Positions 1 through 8,791 of a stretch of DNA of 64,000 bases are shown here, in pieces (position 1 is the stretch's first letter; the number at the start of each line of letters is the position of its first letter). The notes beneath the pieces are model-generated. The model did no database searches. It saw nothing but the letters and a program-made list of their open reading frames with translations, and was not told where the DNA came from. The stretch covers positions 62,001 to 126,000 of the forward strand of contig NZ_JBHRUG010000019.1 of NCBI RefSeq assembly GCF_042646605.1, read 5' to 3'. The DNA comes from Litchfieldella rifensis (lineage in GTDB: Bacteria; Pseudomonadota; Gammaproteobacteria; Pseudomonadales; Halomonadaceae). The position numbers and the translations under genes were made by a program.

Positions 1-1
1 G

Positions 2-79
2 GAGGAGCCTTTGGTGAGCGCACCGGTCTTCGATGATCTCGCTGCATTCACAACGTGGTTGCTAGCCACTACGGAATAG
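2..79 (+). CDS. possible C-terminal end of an unidentified gene (cut by window start)
   Basis: Frame 2 is open from the window start to a TAG at 77-79 and would encode about 25 residues ending in LLATTE. The stop lies one base before the left inverted repeat of the insertion sequence, so this could be a natural gene end or a gene cut by the insertion. A 25-codon open stretch in GC-rich DNA is weak evidence, and no family is recognisable. Confidence 0.25.
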   Translation, partial: EEPLVSAPVFDDLAAFTTWLLATTE

Positions 80-107
80 AAAAAGCCGGCGACTTGAGGC
101 TGTGTGA
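80..107 (+). repeat. IS left terminal inverted repeat
   Basis: The repeat begins AAAAAGCCGGC and ends GAGGCTGTGTGA. It matches the reverse complement of 1694-1721 at 25 of 28 positions. Its inner part (GAGGCTGTG, 96-104) also pairs with CACAGCCTC at 118-126, giving a 9-bp subterminal hairpin. Confidence 0.8.
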
Positions 108-139
108 TAACCCCTCCCACAGCCTCAGAGGCGGCGAAC

Positions 140-169
140 AAAAAATGCCCCGGAGTCATCTTCGGGGCA
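140..169 (-). terminator. rho-independent terminator of the transposase gene
   Basis: Read leftward, a TGCCCCG/CGGGGCA stem (146-152 and 163-169) is followed by six T residues (145-140). It lies about 50 bp beyond the transposase stop codon. Confidence 0.8.
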
Positions 170-220
170 ATTTTCGTTGAAGTGATGATAGAGTTGCCAA
201 GAGTTGGGGGCTCTGAAGGC

Positions 221-1635
221 TCAACCGAGCCTTGCCAGCAGCCCCTTGACGCCAAGAATATTGATCGCCCGCATCAGGTTGTAGCTCAGTACGCCCAGAC
301 TGTATTCGCTATGGGCGGAAGAGAGCCCCCAGCAGGTCAGTCGTCCCTTATTCAGTAAGCGCTTCAAGGTCGCGAAGGTAGGCTCCACAGTCGCCATGCG
401 GTGGATCATTCGTTCGGGTGTCGCCTTCGCCTGTGCCTGCCTCAGCGCCTCTTCATGGAAGTGGCGGGTCACCCAGCGTCGGTCCGCCGTTGTGCAGCGA
501 GCCTGTAACGGACACACGCTGCAGCCGGTGCGAGCGTATAGGTGCATCCGCTGCCGGGTGTTGATCGTCTTGTGGTGCAGCAATTTACCCGCCGGGCAGC
601 GATAGGCATCCTCCTCCGCCAAGTAGGTAAAGTCGCTTTTTTGGAAGAACTCGCCTGCCCCCTGGTTGTTGACTGCCCTGTTCGGCGGGACGGCGACGTC
701 CACTCCCTTCTCCTGGCTGCCCTTGATCTGCTCTCCATTAGAATAACCCGCATCGGCCACGACGGTTTCCAGTTCGCCCTCCAAAGCCTCCTGAGTGGCC
801 GCCGCGGTCACCGGTTCCCGTTGCTGGTTGTCAGTCCTCGCCTGGGTCAGCTCATGATGCACCACCAGTTGGTACTCAGCATCGACGGCGTTCTGGGCGT
901 TATACCCCACCACCATGCCTTCGCGCCCGGATTTCATCAGCCGGGCGTCCGGCTCGGTCCGGCAGGTCTGGATTGATCGTTATCCACCAGCGCCTTGAGT
1001 TCATCCTGGAGTTCGGATTTATGGGAATGCAAGTAAGCCAGGGCGTCGTTCACCTTGTCCCGATCCAGGTCGGTCTCCGTCTGCTGATCCGACTTGGCCA
1101 GCTCGCCCAGATAACGGGCGATCTTCTGCTCCAACTGACCCAGTTGCTTTTCCAGCTGCTTGCGGGTCACCGCCTGGTCCTTGCTCGCCGCCGCCTTGAA
1201 CTTGCTGCCATCAATGGCGACCAGGGGCCCGCTGACCAGTCCGGCTTGCTTGCAGAACAGGACGAACTGGCGGTACACCCGCTTTATCGCCTGGCCGTTG
1301 TCCTTGCGGAAGTCGGCAATCGTCTTGAAGTCCGGCGCCAGCTGCTTCATCAGCCACAGGACTTCCAAGTTGCGGTGGCATTCCTTTTCCAGGCGCCGGC
1401 TACTGCTGGTCTGGTTGAGGTAGGCGTAGAGATAGAGCTTGAGCAAATCACCCGGATGGTAGGGACGCCGGCCGGTGGCCGCCGTATGCGCCTTGTCGAA
1501 ACCCAGTTCGACCACGTCCAAGGAGTCCACAAAGGCATCGATCACCCGAACCGGGTGATCTTCCGGTACATACTCTTCGATACTGGGCGGGAGCAGTGAC
1601 GTTTGGCTGCGGGGCTGTCCTTGCAGGTGGCGCAT
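221..1635 (-). pseudogene. IS1182-family transposase, frameshifted
   Basis: The gene is read as two abutting frames. The first, 1635 to 937, has 232 residues and covers the N-terminal region and the first catalytic Asp context (AIDGSKFKA). The second, 937 to 221, has 238 residues and contains the VVADAGYSNGEQI Asp motif, a cysteine cluster (CSVCPLQARC) and the VEPTFATLK segment expected to hold the catalytic Glu. The second frame reads TEPDARLMKSGREG just upstream of its first Met, so the joined protein would be about 470 residues, usual for this family. The shift is -1 at about 955-975 and no A-rich slippery heptamer is present. An inactivating one-base deletion is therefore more likely than programmed frameshifting. 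The upstream start has no clear Shine-Dalgarno sequence. Confidence 0.85.
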
Positions 1636-1645
1636 AAAAAATAGC

Positions 1646-1665
1646 CGTGAACGGATGAGTTCACG
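1646..1665. repeat. hairpin upstream of the transposase start
   Basis: CGTGAAC (1646-1652) and GTTCACG (1659-1665) form a 7-bp stem with a 6-nt loop, 11 bases upstream of the transposase ATG. In other IS families such hairpins limit transposase translation from read-through transcripts; that role here is inferred. Confidence 0.5.
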
Positions 1666-1693
1666 ACTATCTTGCCAGCTTAGAAGGCTGTTT

Positions 1694-1721
1694 TCACACA
1701 GCCTCGATTTGCCGGCTTTTT
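1694..1721 (-). repeat. IS right terminal inverted repeat
   Basis: This is the partner of 80-107 with three mismatches. The adjacent sequence (1684-1706) also forms a short AGGCTGT/ACAGCCT hairpin, mirroring the one at the left end. Confidence 0.8.
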
Positions 1722-1750
1722 TGGGCCTCCCCTCTTACAACCCACTTGAA

Positions 1751-1766
1751 TGTTTCACGTGAAACA
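1751..1766. other. parS: parS centromere site 1
   Basis: A perfect 16-bp palindrome TGTTTCACGTGAAACA, the standard chromosomal ParB-binding site. The flanks extend the symmetry (CTTGA on the left, TCAAG on the right, one unpaired base), so it might also act as a hairpin after gyrB. It lies between gyrB and the insertion sequence. Confidence 0.95.
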
Positions 1767-1800
1767 TCAAGCGAGCGGTCGCGTTCACACGCCTACCTCT

Positions 1801-4221
1801 TTACACGTCCAGGTTAGCCACTAGAGCGAAACGCTCGATGAAATCCCGGCGTGGTTCGACTTCATCCCCCATCAGGGTGTTGAACATCATGTCGGCCGCC
1901 ACCGCGTCTTCGATAGAGACCCGCAGCATGCGGCGGGTAGTCGGGTCCATGGTGGTCTCCCACAGCTGATCGGGGTTCATCTCGCCCAACCCCTTGTAGC
2001 GCTGGATCGAGAAGCCGCGCTGGGCCTCCTTCATCAGCCACTCCAAGGCATCGTAGAAAGTGGCGATGGGCTGCTGGCGCTCGCCGCGAGCGACATAGGC
2101 CCCCTCTTCCAACAGGCCTTCCAAGGTTTCGCCGAGCTGGGCCATGGCGCGATAGTCGGCACTGCGGAAGAAATCCATGCCCCACACATAGTCCGTGGTC
2201 ACGCCGTGAGCCGTCAGTGAGACCCCCGGCAGGAACAAGCCACGCTCGGTATCCTCGTGCAGCTGAAAGGTATAGCGCGGACCGCCTTCATAGGCGACCA
2301 GGGCATCCATTTCACCCTGCAGATAGTCGATCCAGTTCTGCATGGTGACACGATCCTTGAGGCTCTGCTCCCCATCCAGGCTGGCCGCATGAACGATCTT
2401 GCGCAACACCTCATTGGGGTAGACGCGCGACAAGCGGTCGATGCGATTCATGACGTCACGGTACTGATTGACCAACGACTCGAGCTGCTCACCGGCAATG
2501 CCAGGGGCATCCGGGTTGACATAGAGCCGCGCACCATCCAGCGCCGTGGTCGTCAGGTAGTCGATCAGTGCCTGTTCGTCCTTGAGATAGCTTTCCTGCT
2601 TGCCACGCTTGATCTTGTACAGTGGTGGCTGGGCGATAAACACATGACCGCGTTCTATCAGTTGCGACATCTGACGGAAAAAGAACGTCAGCAGCAGCGT
2701 ACGGATGTGAGAGCCATCGACATCGGCATCGGTCATGATGATGATCGAGTGATAGCGTAGCTTATCCGGGTTGAATTCCTCGCGACCGATACCACACCCC
2801 AGTGCCGTGATCAGGGTGCCGACTTCGGCAGAGGACAGCATCTTGTCGAAACGAGCCTTCTCGACATTCAGAATCTTGCCCTTGAGCGGCAAGATGGCTT
2901 GGGTGCGCCGATCGCGTCCCTGCTTGGCACTGCCGCCTGCTGAGTCACCCTCGACCAGATACAGTTCCGACAGACTGGGATCCTTCTCCTGACAGTCGGC
3001 CAGCTTGCCCGGCAGGCCGGCGATATCGAGCGCCCCTTTGCGGCGCGTCATGTCGCGAGCCTTGCGAGCCGCTTCCCGGGCGCGTGCCGCCTCGAGCATC
3101 TTGTTGACGATCGCCTTGGCCTCATTGGGGCGCTCGACCAGATACTCCGAGAATAGCCGCCCCATTTCCTGTTCGACGGCAGTCTTGACCTCGGACGACA
3201 CCAGCTTTTCCTTGGTTTGCGAGGAAAATTTGGGATCAGGCACTTTCACCGAAATGATCGCCGTCAAGCCCTCACGCGCATCGTCGCCGGAGGTGTTGAC
3301 CTTGGCCTTCTTGAGCAGTCCTTCGGCCTCGATGTAACTGTTCAGCGTGCGCGTCAATGCCGCGCGGAACCCTGCCAGATGCGTTCCGCCGTCGCGCTGC
3401 GGAATATTGTTGGTATAACAGAAGATATTTTCGGCGAAGGTGTCGTTCCACTGCATTGCGATTTCAACGCTGGTGCCGTCTTCGCGCTCGGAGTTGAAGT
3501 GAAAGACCGGATTGAGGGTCGACTTGTTGGTATTGAGGTGGTCGACGAATGCCTTCAGCCCCCCCTCGTAATGGAAGAGCTCCTCCTTGCCGCTACGCTC
3601 GTCAAGCAGACGGATCGCCACCCCGGAATTCAAGAACGAGAGTTCTCTCAGACGCTTGGCGAGGATATCGTAATGGAATTCGATGTTACCGAAGGTCTCC
3701 GGCGACGGCTTGAAATGCACACGGGTGCCACTCTTCTCGGTCTTGCCCACCACCGCCAGTGGCGCTTCCGGCACACCATGGTGGTAGATCTGTTCGAAGA
3801 CCTCGCCAGCGCGCCAGATGGTCAGTTTCAATTCTTCCGATAGCGCATTGACGACCGAGACCCCAACGCCATGCAGCCCGCCCGAGACCTTGTAGGAATT
3901 GTCATCGAATTTGCCACCGGCATGCAGCACCGTCATGATGACTTCCGCGGCCGAAACGCCTTCTTCCTCATGAATATCGGTAGGCACACCGCGTCCATTA
4001 TCGCTGACGGTTACCGACTCATCCGGGTGAATGATGACACGAACCTCGCTGCAATACCCCGCCAGGGCTTCATCGATGGAGTTGTCCACCAGCTCGAACA
4101 CCATGTGGTGCAGACCCGTCCCGTCATCGGTATCGCCAATGTACATCCCGGGACGCTTGCGTACTGCATCCAGGCCCTTGAGAACCTTGATACTCGATGA
4201 GTCGTAAGCTTGTTCGCTCAT
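1801..4221 (-). CDS. gyrB: DNA gyrase subunit B
   Basis: ATPase subunit of gyrase, which introduces negative supercoils with GyrA (not in the window). At 806 residues it is full length for a gammaproteobacterial GyrB. The N-terminal GHKL ATPase has E43 and N47 in FELVDNSIDEAL and a GGLHGVGVSVVN lid. The TOPRIM domain shows YLVEGDSAGGSA and DADVDGSHIRT, and the C-terminal GyrA-contact region shows QRYKGLGEMNP. The ATG lies 3 nt beyond the recF stop, and its Shine-Dalgarno sequence (GGAG) overlaps the recF end, so the two genes are likely coupled. It is the last gene of the dnaA-dnaN-recF-gyrB order, which is ancestral around oriC. Confidence 0.98.
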   Translation of the reverse strand: MSEQAYDSSSIKVLKGLDAVRKRPGMYIGDTDDGTGLHHMVFELVDNSIDEALAGYCSEVRVIIHPDESVTVSDNGRGVPTDIHEEEGVSAAEVIMTVLHAGGKFDDNSYKVSGGLHGVGVSVVNALSEELKLTIWRAGEVFEQIYHHGVPEAPLAVVGKTEKSGTRVHFKPSPETFGNIEFHYDILAKRLRELSFLNSGVAIRLLDERSGKEELFHYEGGLKAFVDHLNTNKSTLNPVFHFNSEREDGTSVEIAMQWNDTFAENIFCYTNNIPQRDGGTHLAGFRAALTRTLNSYIEAEGLLKKAKVNTSGDDAREGLTAIISVKVPDPKFSSQTKEKLVSSEVKTAVEQEMGRLFSEYLVERPNEAKAIVNKMLEAARAREAARKARDMTRRKGALDIAGLPGKLADCQEKDPSLSELYLVEGDSAGGSAKQGRDRRTQAILPLKGKILNVEKARFDKMLSSAEVGTLITALGCGIGREEFNPDKLRYHSIIIMTDADVDGSHIRTLLLTFFFRQMSQLIERGHVFIAQPPLYKIKRGKQESYLKDEQALIDYLTTTALDGARLYVNPDAPGIAGEQLESLVNQYRDVMNRIDRLSRVYPNEVLRKIVHAASLDGEQSLKDRVTMQNWIDYLQGEMDALVAYEGGPRYTFQLHEDTERGLFLPGVSLTAHGVTTDYVWGMDFFRSADYRAMAQLGETLEGLLEEGAYVARGERQQPIATFYDALEWLMKEAQRGFSIQRYKGLGEMNPDQLWETTMDPTTRRMLRVSIEDAVAADMMFNTLMGDEVEPRRDFIERFALVANLDV

Positions 4222-4224
4222 TGA

Positions 4225-5328
4225 CTACTCCGTCGTGAAGTCTTTCATTGTGTCGAGACGCCCATGTTTCACGTGAAACATCGCGACTGGCGTATCCGGT
4301 TGCCACGCTCCATCGAGAGCCCCCGGTTCGACACTGGTGATAAATACCTGACAGCGCATCCACTCCAGCCAACGGCAAAAGACATGGCGATGCCGTTCGT
4401 CGAGCTCAGCGGGCAGATCGTCGATCAAATACACACAGGTACGCGCCGTGGCTTGCTCCAACAGACGTCCCTGGGCCAGCTTCATCGCACTGACCACCAG
4501 TTTCTGCTGACCACGAGACAATACTTCTACGGCTGGTCGCCGTTGGAGGCGAATGCGCAGATCAGCACGCTGAGGGCCCTGCTGGGTAAATCCCATCTGC
4601 CGATCGGTGTCTCGGCCCTGGAGCAACACCTCTGCCAACGACCGCTGACGATCCCACCCACGCGAGTAGCGCAGCGACAAATCCGGCAATGGTAGAAGCT
4701 CCCTCAACGTCTCCTCGAACACCGGCAGAAACGCTTCCATATAGTCGCGTCGCAACTCGTCGAGCTGCTCGCTCCAGTGCACCAACTCGCCTTCCCATAC
4801 TCCCAAGGAGCGTTCGTCAATTCTACCATGCCTGAGCAGGGCATTCCGATGTTTCAAGGCGCGGCGCACACGCTTCCAGATCGACAGGAAATCGTGTTTC
4901 ACGTGAAACACACCCCAATCGAGAAATTCGCGTCTGGCGGCGGGAGAGCCTTCGATCAAACGAAATGCATCAGGGTTGATAAGCTGCAAAGGAAGCGCTT
5001 CGACCAGTTGCGCAACACGCGTGACGCGCTCCCCCGCCATGCGCATTTCAAGCTCACTGCTATCGCGCTGACGACGAATGCCCAGCGGGATTGGCGGGTC
5101 GCCGGCCAGGCGCCCGTGCAACGTCATCCCTTGGGCCTCATGAGCAATCGCATGCTTGAGCTGCTGGGTACGGAAAGAGCGCCCCATGCCCAGGACATGA
5201 ATGCCTTCGAGTAGGCTGGTCTTGCCACTGCCGTTGGCGCCTACGATCACGTTGACCCCTGCCCGTGGCCGCATTTCCAGATGGGTTAGATTGCGTAACC
5301 CCATGAAACTCAAGCGGTCGAGGGTCAT
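4225..5328 (-). CDS. recF: DNA replication/repair protein RecF
   Basis: SMC-like ATPase that helps load RecA at single-stranded gaps with RecO and RecR. The 367-residue form starting MTLDRLSF matches the usual RecF length; an upstream in-frame Met would add 21 residues unlike the family. Walker A GANGSGKT is at 30-37, the ABC-type signature LSRGQQK is near 275, and Walker B YLIDDLPAELD is near 300. Two perfect parS sites lie inside the gene, each read as FHVKH in the same phase: one at about residue 141, within the conserved WGVFHV segment, and one near residue 351. It lies 86 bp after dnaN. Confidence 0.96.
   Translation of the reverse strand: MTLDRLSFMGLRNLTHLEMRPRAGVNVIVGANGSGKTSLLEGIHVLGMGRSFRTQQLKHAIAHEAQGMTLHGRLAGDPPIPLGIRRQRDSSELEMRMAGERVTRVAQLVEALPLQLINPDAFRLIEGSPAARREFLDWGVFHVKHDFLSIWKRVRRALKHRNALLRHGRIDERSLGVWEGELVHWSEQLDELRRDYMEAFLPVFEETLRELLPLPDLSLRYSRGWDRQRSLAEVLLQGRDTDRQMGFTQQGPQRADLRIRLQRRPAVEVLSRGQQKLVVSAMKLAQGRLLEQATARTCVYLIDDLPAELDERHRHVFCRWLEWMRCQVFITSVEPGALDGAWQPDTPVAMFHVKHGRLDTMKDFTTE
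4265..4280. other. parS: parS centromere site 2 (inside recF 3' end)
   Basis: Perfect TGTTTCACGTGAAACA. In the recF frame it encodes MFHVKH near the C-terminus, a part of RecF that is variable in sequence. Confidence 0.95.
4895..4910. other. parS: parS centromere site 3 (inside recF)
   Basis: Perfect TGTTTCACGTGAAACA. In the recF frame it encodes VFHVKH in the conserved WGVFHV motif. It lies 3.2 kb from oriC and 630 bp from site 2. Confidence 0.95.
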
Positions 5329-5414
5329 AATCGAGGATCCCGCGGCACCCAGGATGAGTGCCGCATCGAATGGAAAACAGAAGGGCTGCAATGCCGGGTG
5401 TGGGGAGGAGCCGC

Positions 5415-6518
5415 TTATAGCCGCATCGGCATGACGACGTACATGGCATCGCCACCGCCGGGCTCTTCCATCAAGGCACTGCTGTTGGGGTCGGCGAGCG
5501 TCATCTGTACGCGATCTTCGCCCAGCACGCTCAGCACATCAATCAGATAACTGACGTTGAAACCGATCTCCAGACTCGCCCCGGAGTACTCGATGGCGAC
5601 ATTCTCCTCGGCTTCTTCCTGTTCGGGATTGTTGGCCATGACCTGCAGGTTGCCCTCCTCGAGTTGCAGGCGCACCCCACGGTACTTCTCGTTGGATAGG
5701 ATCGAGGTCCGCGACAACACCTGTCGCAATTCGGCACGGTCCGCAATGAAGACCTTGTCCCCGCCGCGCGGCACCACACGCTCATAGTCGGGGAACTTGC
5801 CATCGACCAGCTTGGAGGTGAAAGTGAACTCGCCCGTATGGGCACGGACATGACTGGCACCCAACGTCAGACTGACTGGTTCGTCACTGTCATCGAGCAG
5901 ACGCCCCAACTCCAGCACCCCCTTGCGCGGGACAATCAGCTTCTGGGCCGGCTCCACCTCGATATCCGCCGGCCGCGAGCACACCGCCAGACGGTGGCCA
6001 TCGGTGGCCACGGTACGCACGAGATTCGAACGCAGCTCCAACAACATGCCGTTCAGGTAATAGCGCACGTCCTGCTGAGCCATGGCGAAAGAGGTGGCAT
6101 CGATCAGATGCTTGAGCGTTCCTCGCGGCAGGCTCAGCTCGACACTACCTTGACCGTCCTCGATATTGGGGAACTCGGCCACCGGTAACGTCGACAGGGT
6201 GAAGCGTGAACGCCCACTGCGCAGCACTGCACGCCCATCTTCCAGGGCAAAACTGATCTCGGACTGGTCGGGCAACGACTTACAGATATCCATCAGCTTA
6301 CGCGCCGGCACTGTGGCCGACCCCGGTTCATCGACCTGGGTCGGCGCCGTACGCCCGATCAACTCCACTTCCAGATCGGTGCCGGTCAACGCCAGTTGCG
6401 CATCCTGCACTTCGATCAGCACATTGGACAGCACCGGCAATGTCTGACGACGCTCGACTACACCGGCAACCAGCGTCAGGGGACGCAGCAGGGCTTCGCG
6501 AGAGATGGAAAATTTCAT
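5415..6518 (-). CDS. dnaN: DNA polymerase III beta subunit (sliding clamp)
   Basis: Ring-shaped processivity clamp that tethers DNA polymerase III to DNA. The start MKFSISREALL gives 367 residues, the usual length, and has GGAG eight bases upstream; the 11-residue upstream extension is unlike the family. The three repeated clamp folds are represented by motifs such as FTLSTLPVAEFPN and VDGKFPDYERVVPRG, and the C-terminus MYVVMPMRL is typical. It lies 78 bp after dnaA and upstream of recF in the same direction. Confidence 0.97.
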   Translation of the reverse strand: MKFSISREALLRPLTLVAGVVERRQTLPVLSNVLIEVQDAQLALTGTDLEVELIGRTAPTQVDEPGSATVPARKLMDICKSLPDQSEISFALEDGRAVLRSGRSRFTLSTLPVAEFPNIEDGQGSVELSLPRGTLKHLIDATSFAMAQQDVRYYLNGMLLELRSNLVRTVATDGHRLAVCSRPADIEVEPAQKLIVPRKGVLELGRLLDDSDEPVSLTLGASHVRAHTGEFTFTSKLVDGKFPDYERVVPRGGDKVFIADRAELRQVLSRTSILSNEKYRGVRLQLEEGNLQVMANNPEQEEAEENVAIEYSGASLEIGFNVSYLIDVLSVLGEDRVQMTLADPNSSALMEEPGGGDAMYVVMPMRL

Positions 6519-6596
6519 GAGGGCTCCACTTTTGTCCTGAGTTCGATGCAATCATTTGGGGCTGCCATCAGCCACTCGGCAGCGGGTTGCTTGCCG

Positions 6597-8075
6597 TCAG
6601 CTCGTCAGCAATCGCAGCAGATTCTTGTAATCTTCACGGATATCCGCGCTCTCTTCCTGTAGGGCCTTCACCTTGCGACAGGCATGCAAGACGGTAGTGT
6701 GGTCGCGACCACCGAAGGCATCACCAATTTCCGGCAGGCTGTGATTGGTCAGTTCCTTGGCCAAGGCCATGGCTACCTGGCGCGGGCGCGCGACGGAACG
6801 CGAGCGGCGCTTGGAGAGCAAATCCGCCAGCTTGATCTTGTAATATTCGGCCACCGTGCGCTGAATATTGTCGACGCCGACCTGCTTATCCTGAAGCGCC
6901 AGCAGATCCTTCAGCGACTCCCGAATGAAATCCTGAGTGATCGGCTTGCCCATGAAATGGGAGTCGGCAATCACTTTCTTCAGTGCGCCTTCCAGCTCAC
7001 GCACATTGGAACGGATCTTCTGAGCGATGAAGAAAGCCGCATCGTGAGGCAGGTCGACCTTGGCCTGATCGGCCTTCTTCATCAGGATAGCCACCCGAGT
7101 CTCCAGCTCCGGCGGCTCGATCGCCACCGTCAATCCCCATCCGAAACGCGACTTGAGACGCTCTTCTACCCCATTGATTTCCTTGGGGTAACGGTCAGAC
7201 GTCAGGATCATCTGCTGGCCGCCCTCGAGCAGCGCATTGAAGGTATGGAAGAACTCCTCCTGAGAGCGCTCCTTGCCGGCAAAGAACTGGATATCGTCGA
7301 TCAGTAAAGCATCGACACTGCGATAGAAGCGCTTGAAGTCGTTGATGGCGTTGAGCTGCAAGGCCTTGACCATGTCGGCGACGAATCGCTCGGAATGCAG
7401 ATACACAACCTTGGCATTATCGCGCCGGCTGGCAAGCTGGTTGCCTACCGCATGCATCAGGTGGGTCTTACCCAGACCGACACCGCCGTACAGGAACAAG
7501 GGGTTGTAGGCGCCACCCGGATTTTCCGAGACTTGACGCGACGCCGCTCTGGCCAACTGGTTGGACTTGCCCTCGACGAAGGTCTCGAAAGTGAAATTGG
7601 GATTCAGACCGCTCTGGTGCTTGAGACTGCCTTCAACTTGCACCTGGCGCTCACTCGTCCCCGAACGGCTGGACGCAGAGCGCGACCCTTCGTCGCGTAG
7701 CTGGCCGATTTCCCGTTCGTCGGTATAGTCACCGCGCGGTGGCGTATGTACGGCCGGAGCGCCGGACTGACGTGGACTCGCCGACACGGGATTGCCTAGT
7801 TCACGTGGCTGCGGCGATGGTGCGGCACGCCGGCTACCCACGGCCAGCGACACCTTGGGCGGTTTGGCAGGGGCCAACTCACGCAACAGCTCATTGATGC
7901 GCTGTATATACTTGTCATTGACCCAGTCCCTGACAAAGCGATTGGGCGCTAGCAGGCACAGTTCGTTGGACTCGCCCTCCTCCGCCTGCAAAGGGCGGAT
8001 CCAGGTATTGAACTGTTGAGAATTCAGCTCGTCCTGCAGGTAATCCAGACATTGTTGCCAAAGAGCGACCGACAC
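6597..8075 (-). CDS. dnaA: chromosomal replication initiator protein DnaA
   Basis: AAA+ initiator that binds DnaA boxes and melts oriC. Its 492 residues comprise domain I (about 1-85), a low-complexity linker (about 85-150), the ATPase domain with Walker A GGVGLGKT at 197-204 and Walker B LLIDDIQFF, and the box-binding domain IV with the signature FGGRDHTTVLHA. The GTG start has a nearby GAGG. A perfect DnaA box lies 57 bp upstream (8132-8140), which suggests the usual autoregulation. It is transcribed away from oriC and leads the dnaN-recF-gyrB block. Confidence 0.98.
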   Translation of the reverse strand: MSVALWQQCLDYLQDELNSQQFNTWIRPLQAEEGESNELCLLAPNRFVRDWVNDKYIQRINELLRELAPAKPPKVSLAVGSRRAAPSPQPRELGNPVSASPRQSGAPAVHTPPRGDYTDEREIGQLRDEGSRSASSRSGTSERQVQVEGSLKHQSGLNPNFTFETFVEGKSNQLARAASRQVSENPGGAYNPLFLYGGVGLGKTHLMHAVGNQLASRRDNAKVVYLHSERFVADMVKALQLNAINDFKRFYRSVDALLIDDIQFFAGKERSQEEFFHTFNALLEGGQQMILTSDRYPKEINGVEERLKSRFGWGLTVAIEPPELETRVAILMKKADQAKVDLPHDAAFFIAQKIRSNVRELEGALKKVIADSHFMGKPITQDFIRESLKDLLALQDKQVGVDNIQRTVAEYYKIKLADLLSKRRSRSVARPRQVAMALAKELTNHSLPEIGDAFGGRDHTTVLHACRKVKALQEESADIREDYKNLLRLLTS

Positions 8076-8516
8076 GCGACCTCACCATCCGATTAACGAA
8101 AGACCGACCATTGTATCCCTCAAGCAGCAGGTTATCCACATGTCGAAACGCCCGCATCAGGCTGTGGAAAACTCTTCGCCAACGAGTGAAAAAACACTTG
8201 ACCGAATGCGGCACCCATTCAAGCCTGTGGAGAAACCTTCCCTCCCTTACCCGGCTATCCCCAGTGAGTCCAGCTGATATCCTCGTCTTTCCCACACAAT
8301 TCGAATAAGAATATCTTGTTGTTTTAGATGAATTTAAAGTAGTTATCCACAAACATTATCCCCAGTTTTAATAACAACAGCATCTAAAAAACACTGATGA
8401 TAATAATTAATCTCATCACCGTAGGCATGCTCACCTCGCCGCCGAGCGCGCCCCCCTCCCCATCGCGATCCGCGCAGGCATTTCCCTCTCATGCCCAAGG
8501 AATGTCGACGGAAAAA
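8076..8516. other. oriC: replication origin oriC (dnaA-rpmH intergenic region)
   Basis: Perfect DnaA boxes TTATCCACA lie at 8132-8140 and 8343-8351. Near matches are TGTGGAAAA (8163-8171), TGTGGAGAA (8226-8234), CTATCCCCA (8255-8263) and TTATCCCCA (8356-8364). AT-rich stretches at about 8306-8345 and 8365-8418 are candidate unwinding elements. Coding direction diverges here, with dnaA leftward and rpmH rightward. This dnaA-rpmH location is the Pseudomonas-type origin position rather than the E. coli gidA-mioC one. Confidence 0.9.
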
Positions 8517-8545
8517 TTGCACCCGGCCGGCGAATTCTCTAGAAT
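8517..8545 (+). promoter_or_regulatory. sigma70-type promoter for rpmH
   Basis: TTGCAC (8517-8522), a 17-bp spacer, then TAGAAT (8540-8545), about 100 bp upstream of the rpmH start codon. Spacing is ideal and each hexamer has five of six consensus bases. Confidence 0.6.
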
Positions 8546-8643
8546 TCCCGGTCTTGAGCCGAATACCCCCGGGTTCCCCGCCGGAGCCAGGGCGCCTCTA
8601 GGTTGACGTTAAGTCCAAATTAACCACGTGGGAATCAATCGTT

Positions 8644-8778
8644 ATGAAACGCACCTTTCAACCCAGCGTTCTCAAGCGCAAGCGTGTGCACGGTTTTCGT
8701 GCGCGCATGGCCACCAAGAATGGTCGTGCCGTTCTGGCGCGCCGCCGCGCCAAGGGCCGCAAGCGTCTGAGCGCCTGA
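8644..8778 (+). CDS. rpmH: 50S ribosomal protein L34
   Basis: A 44-residue basic protein beginning MKRTFQPSVLKRKR and ending RRRAKGRKRLSA, which is diagnostic of L34. It is a structural protein of the large subunit. It is the first rightward gene after oriC, followed after 13 bp by rnpA, the standard order in this lineage. The upstream GGGAA sequence serves as a weak ribosome-binding site. Confidence 0.97.
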   Translation: MKRTFQPSVLKRKRVHGFRARMATKNGRAVLARRRAKGRKRLSA

Positions 8779-8791
8779 TCTCGGATTGCGT

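Larger units (their letters stand above)
80..1721 (-). mobile_element. IS1182-family insertion sequence, probably inactive
   Basis: The element is about 1.64 kb and is bounded by 28-bp imperfect inverted repeats (80-107 and 1694-1721, 25 of 28 matching). It carries one leftward transposase locus that is interrupted by a frameshift. No obvious target-site duplication is visible: the flanks read AATAG on the left and TGGGC on the right. A rho-independent terminator lies after the transposase, and short hairpins lie inside each end. It sits immediately downstream of gyrB, 29 bp from a parS site. The IS1182 assignment rests on the look of the transposase (SRRLEKECHRNLEVLWL, IADFRKDN, VVADAGYSNGEQI), not on a database match. 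Confidence 0.85.

Noticed and set aside
937..980. Programmed frameshifting in the transposase
   Set aside because: No A-rich slippery heptamer or other shift signal is visible at the junction.
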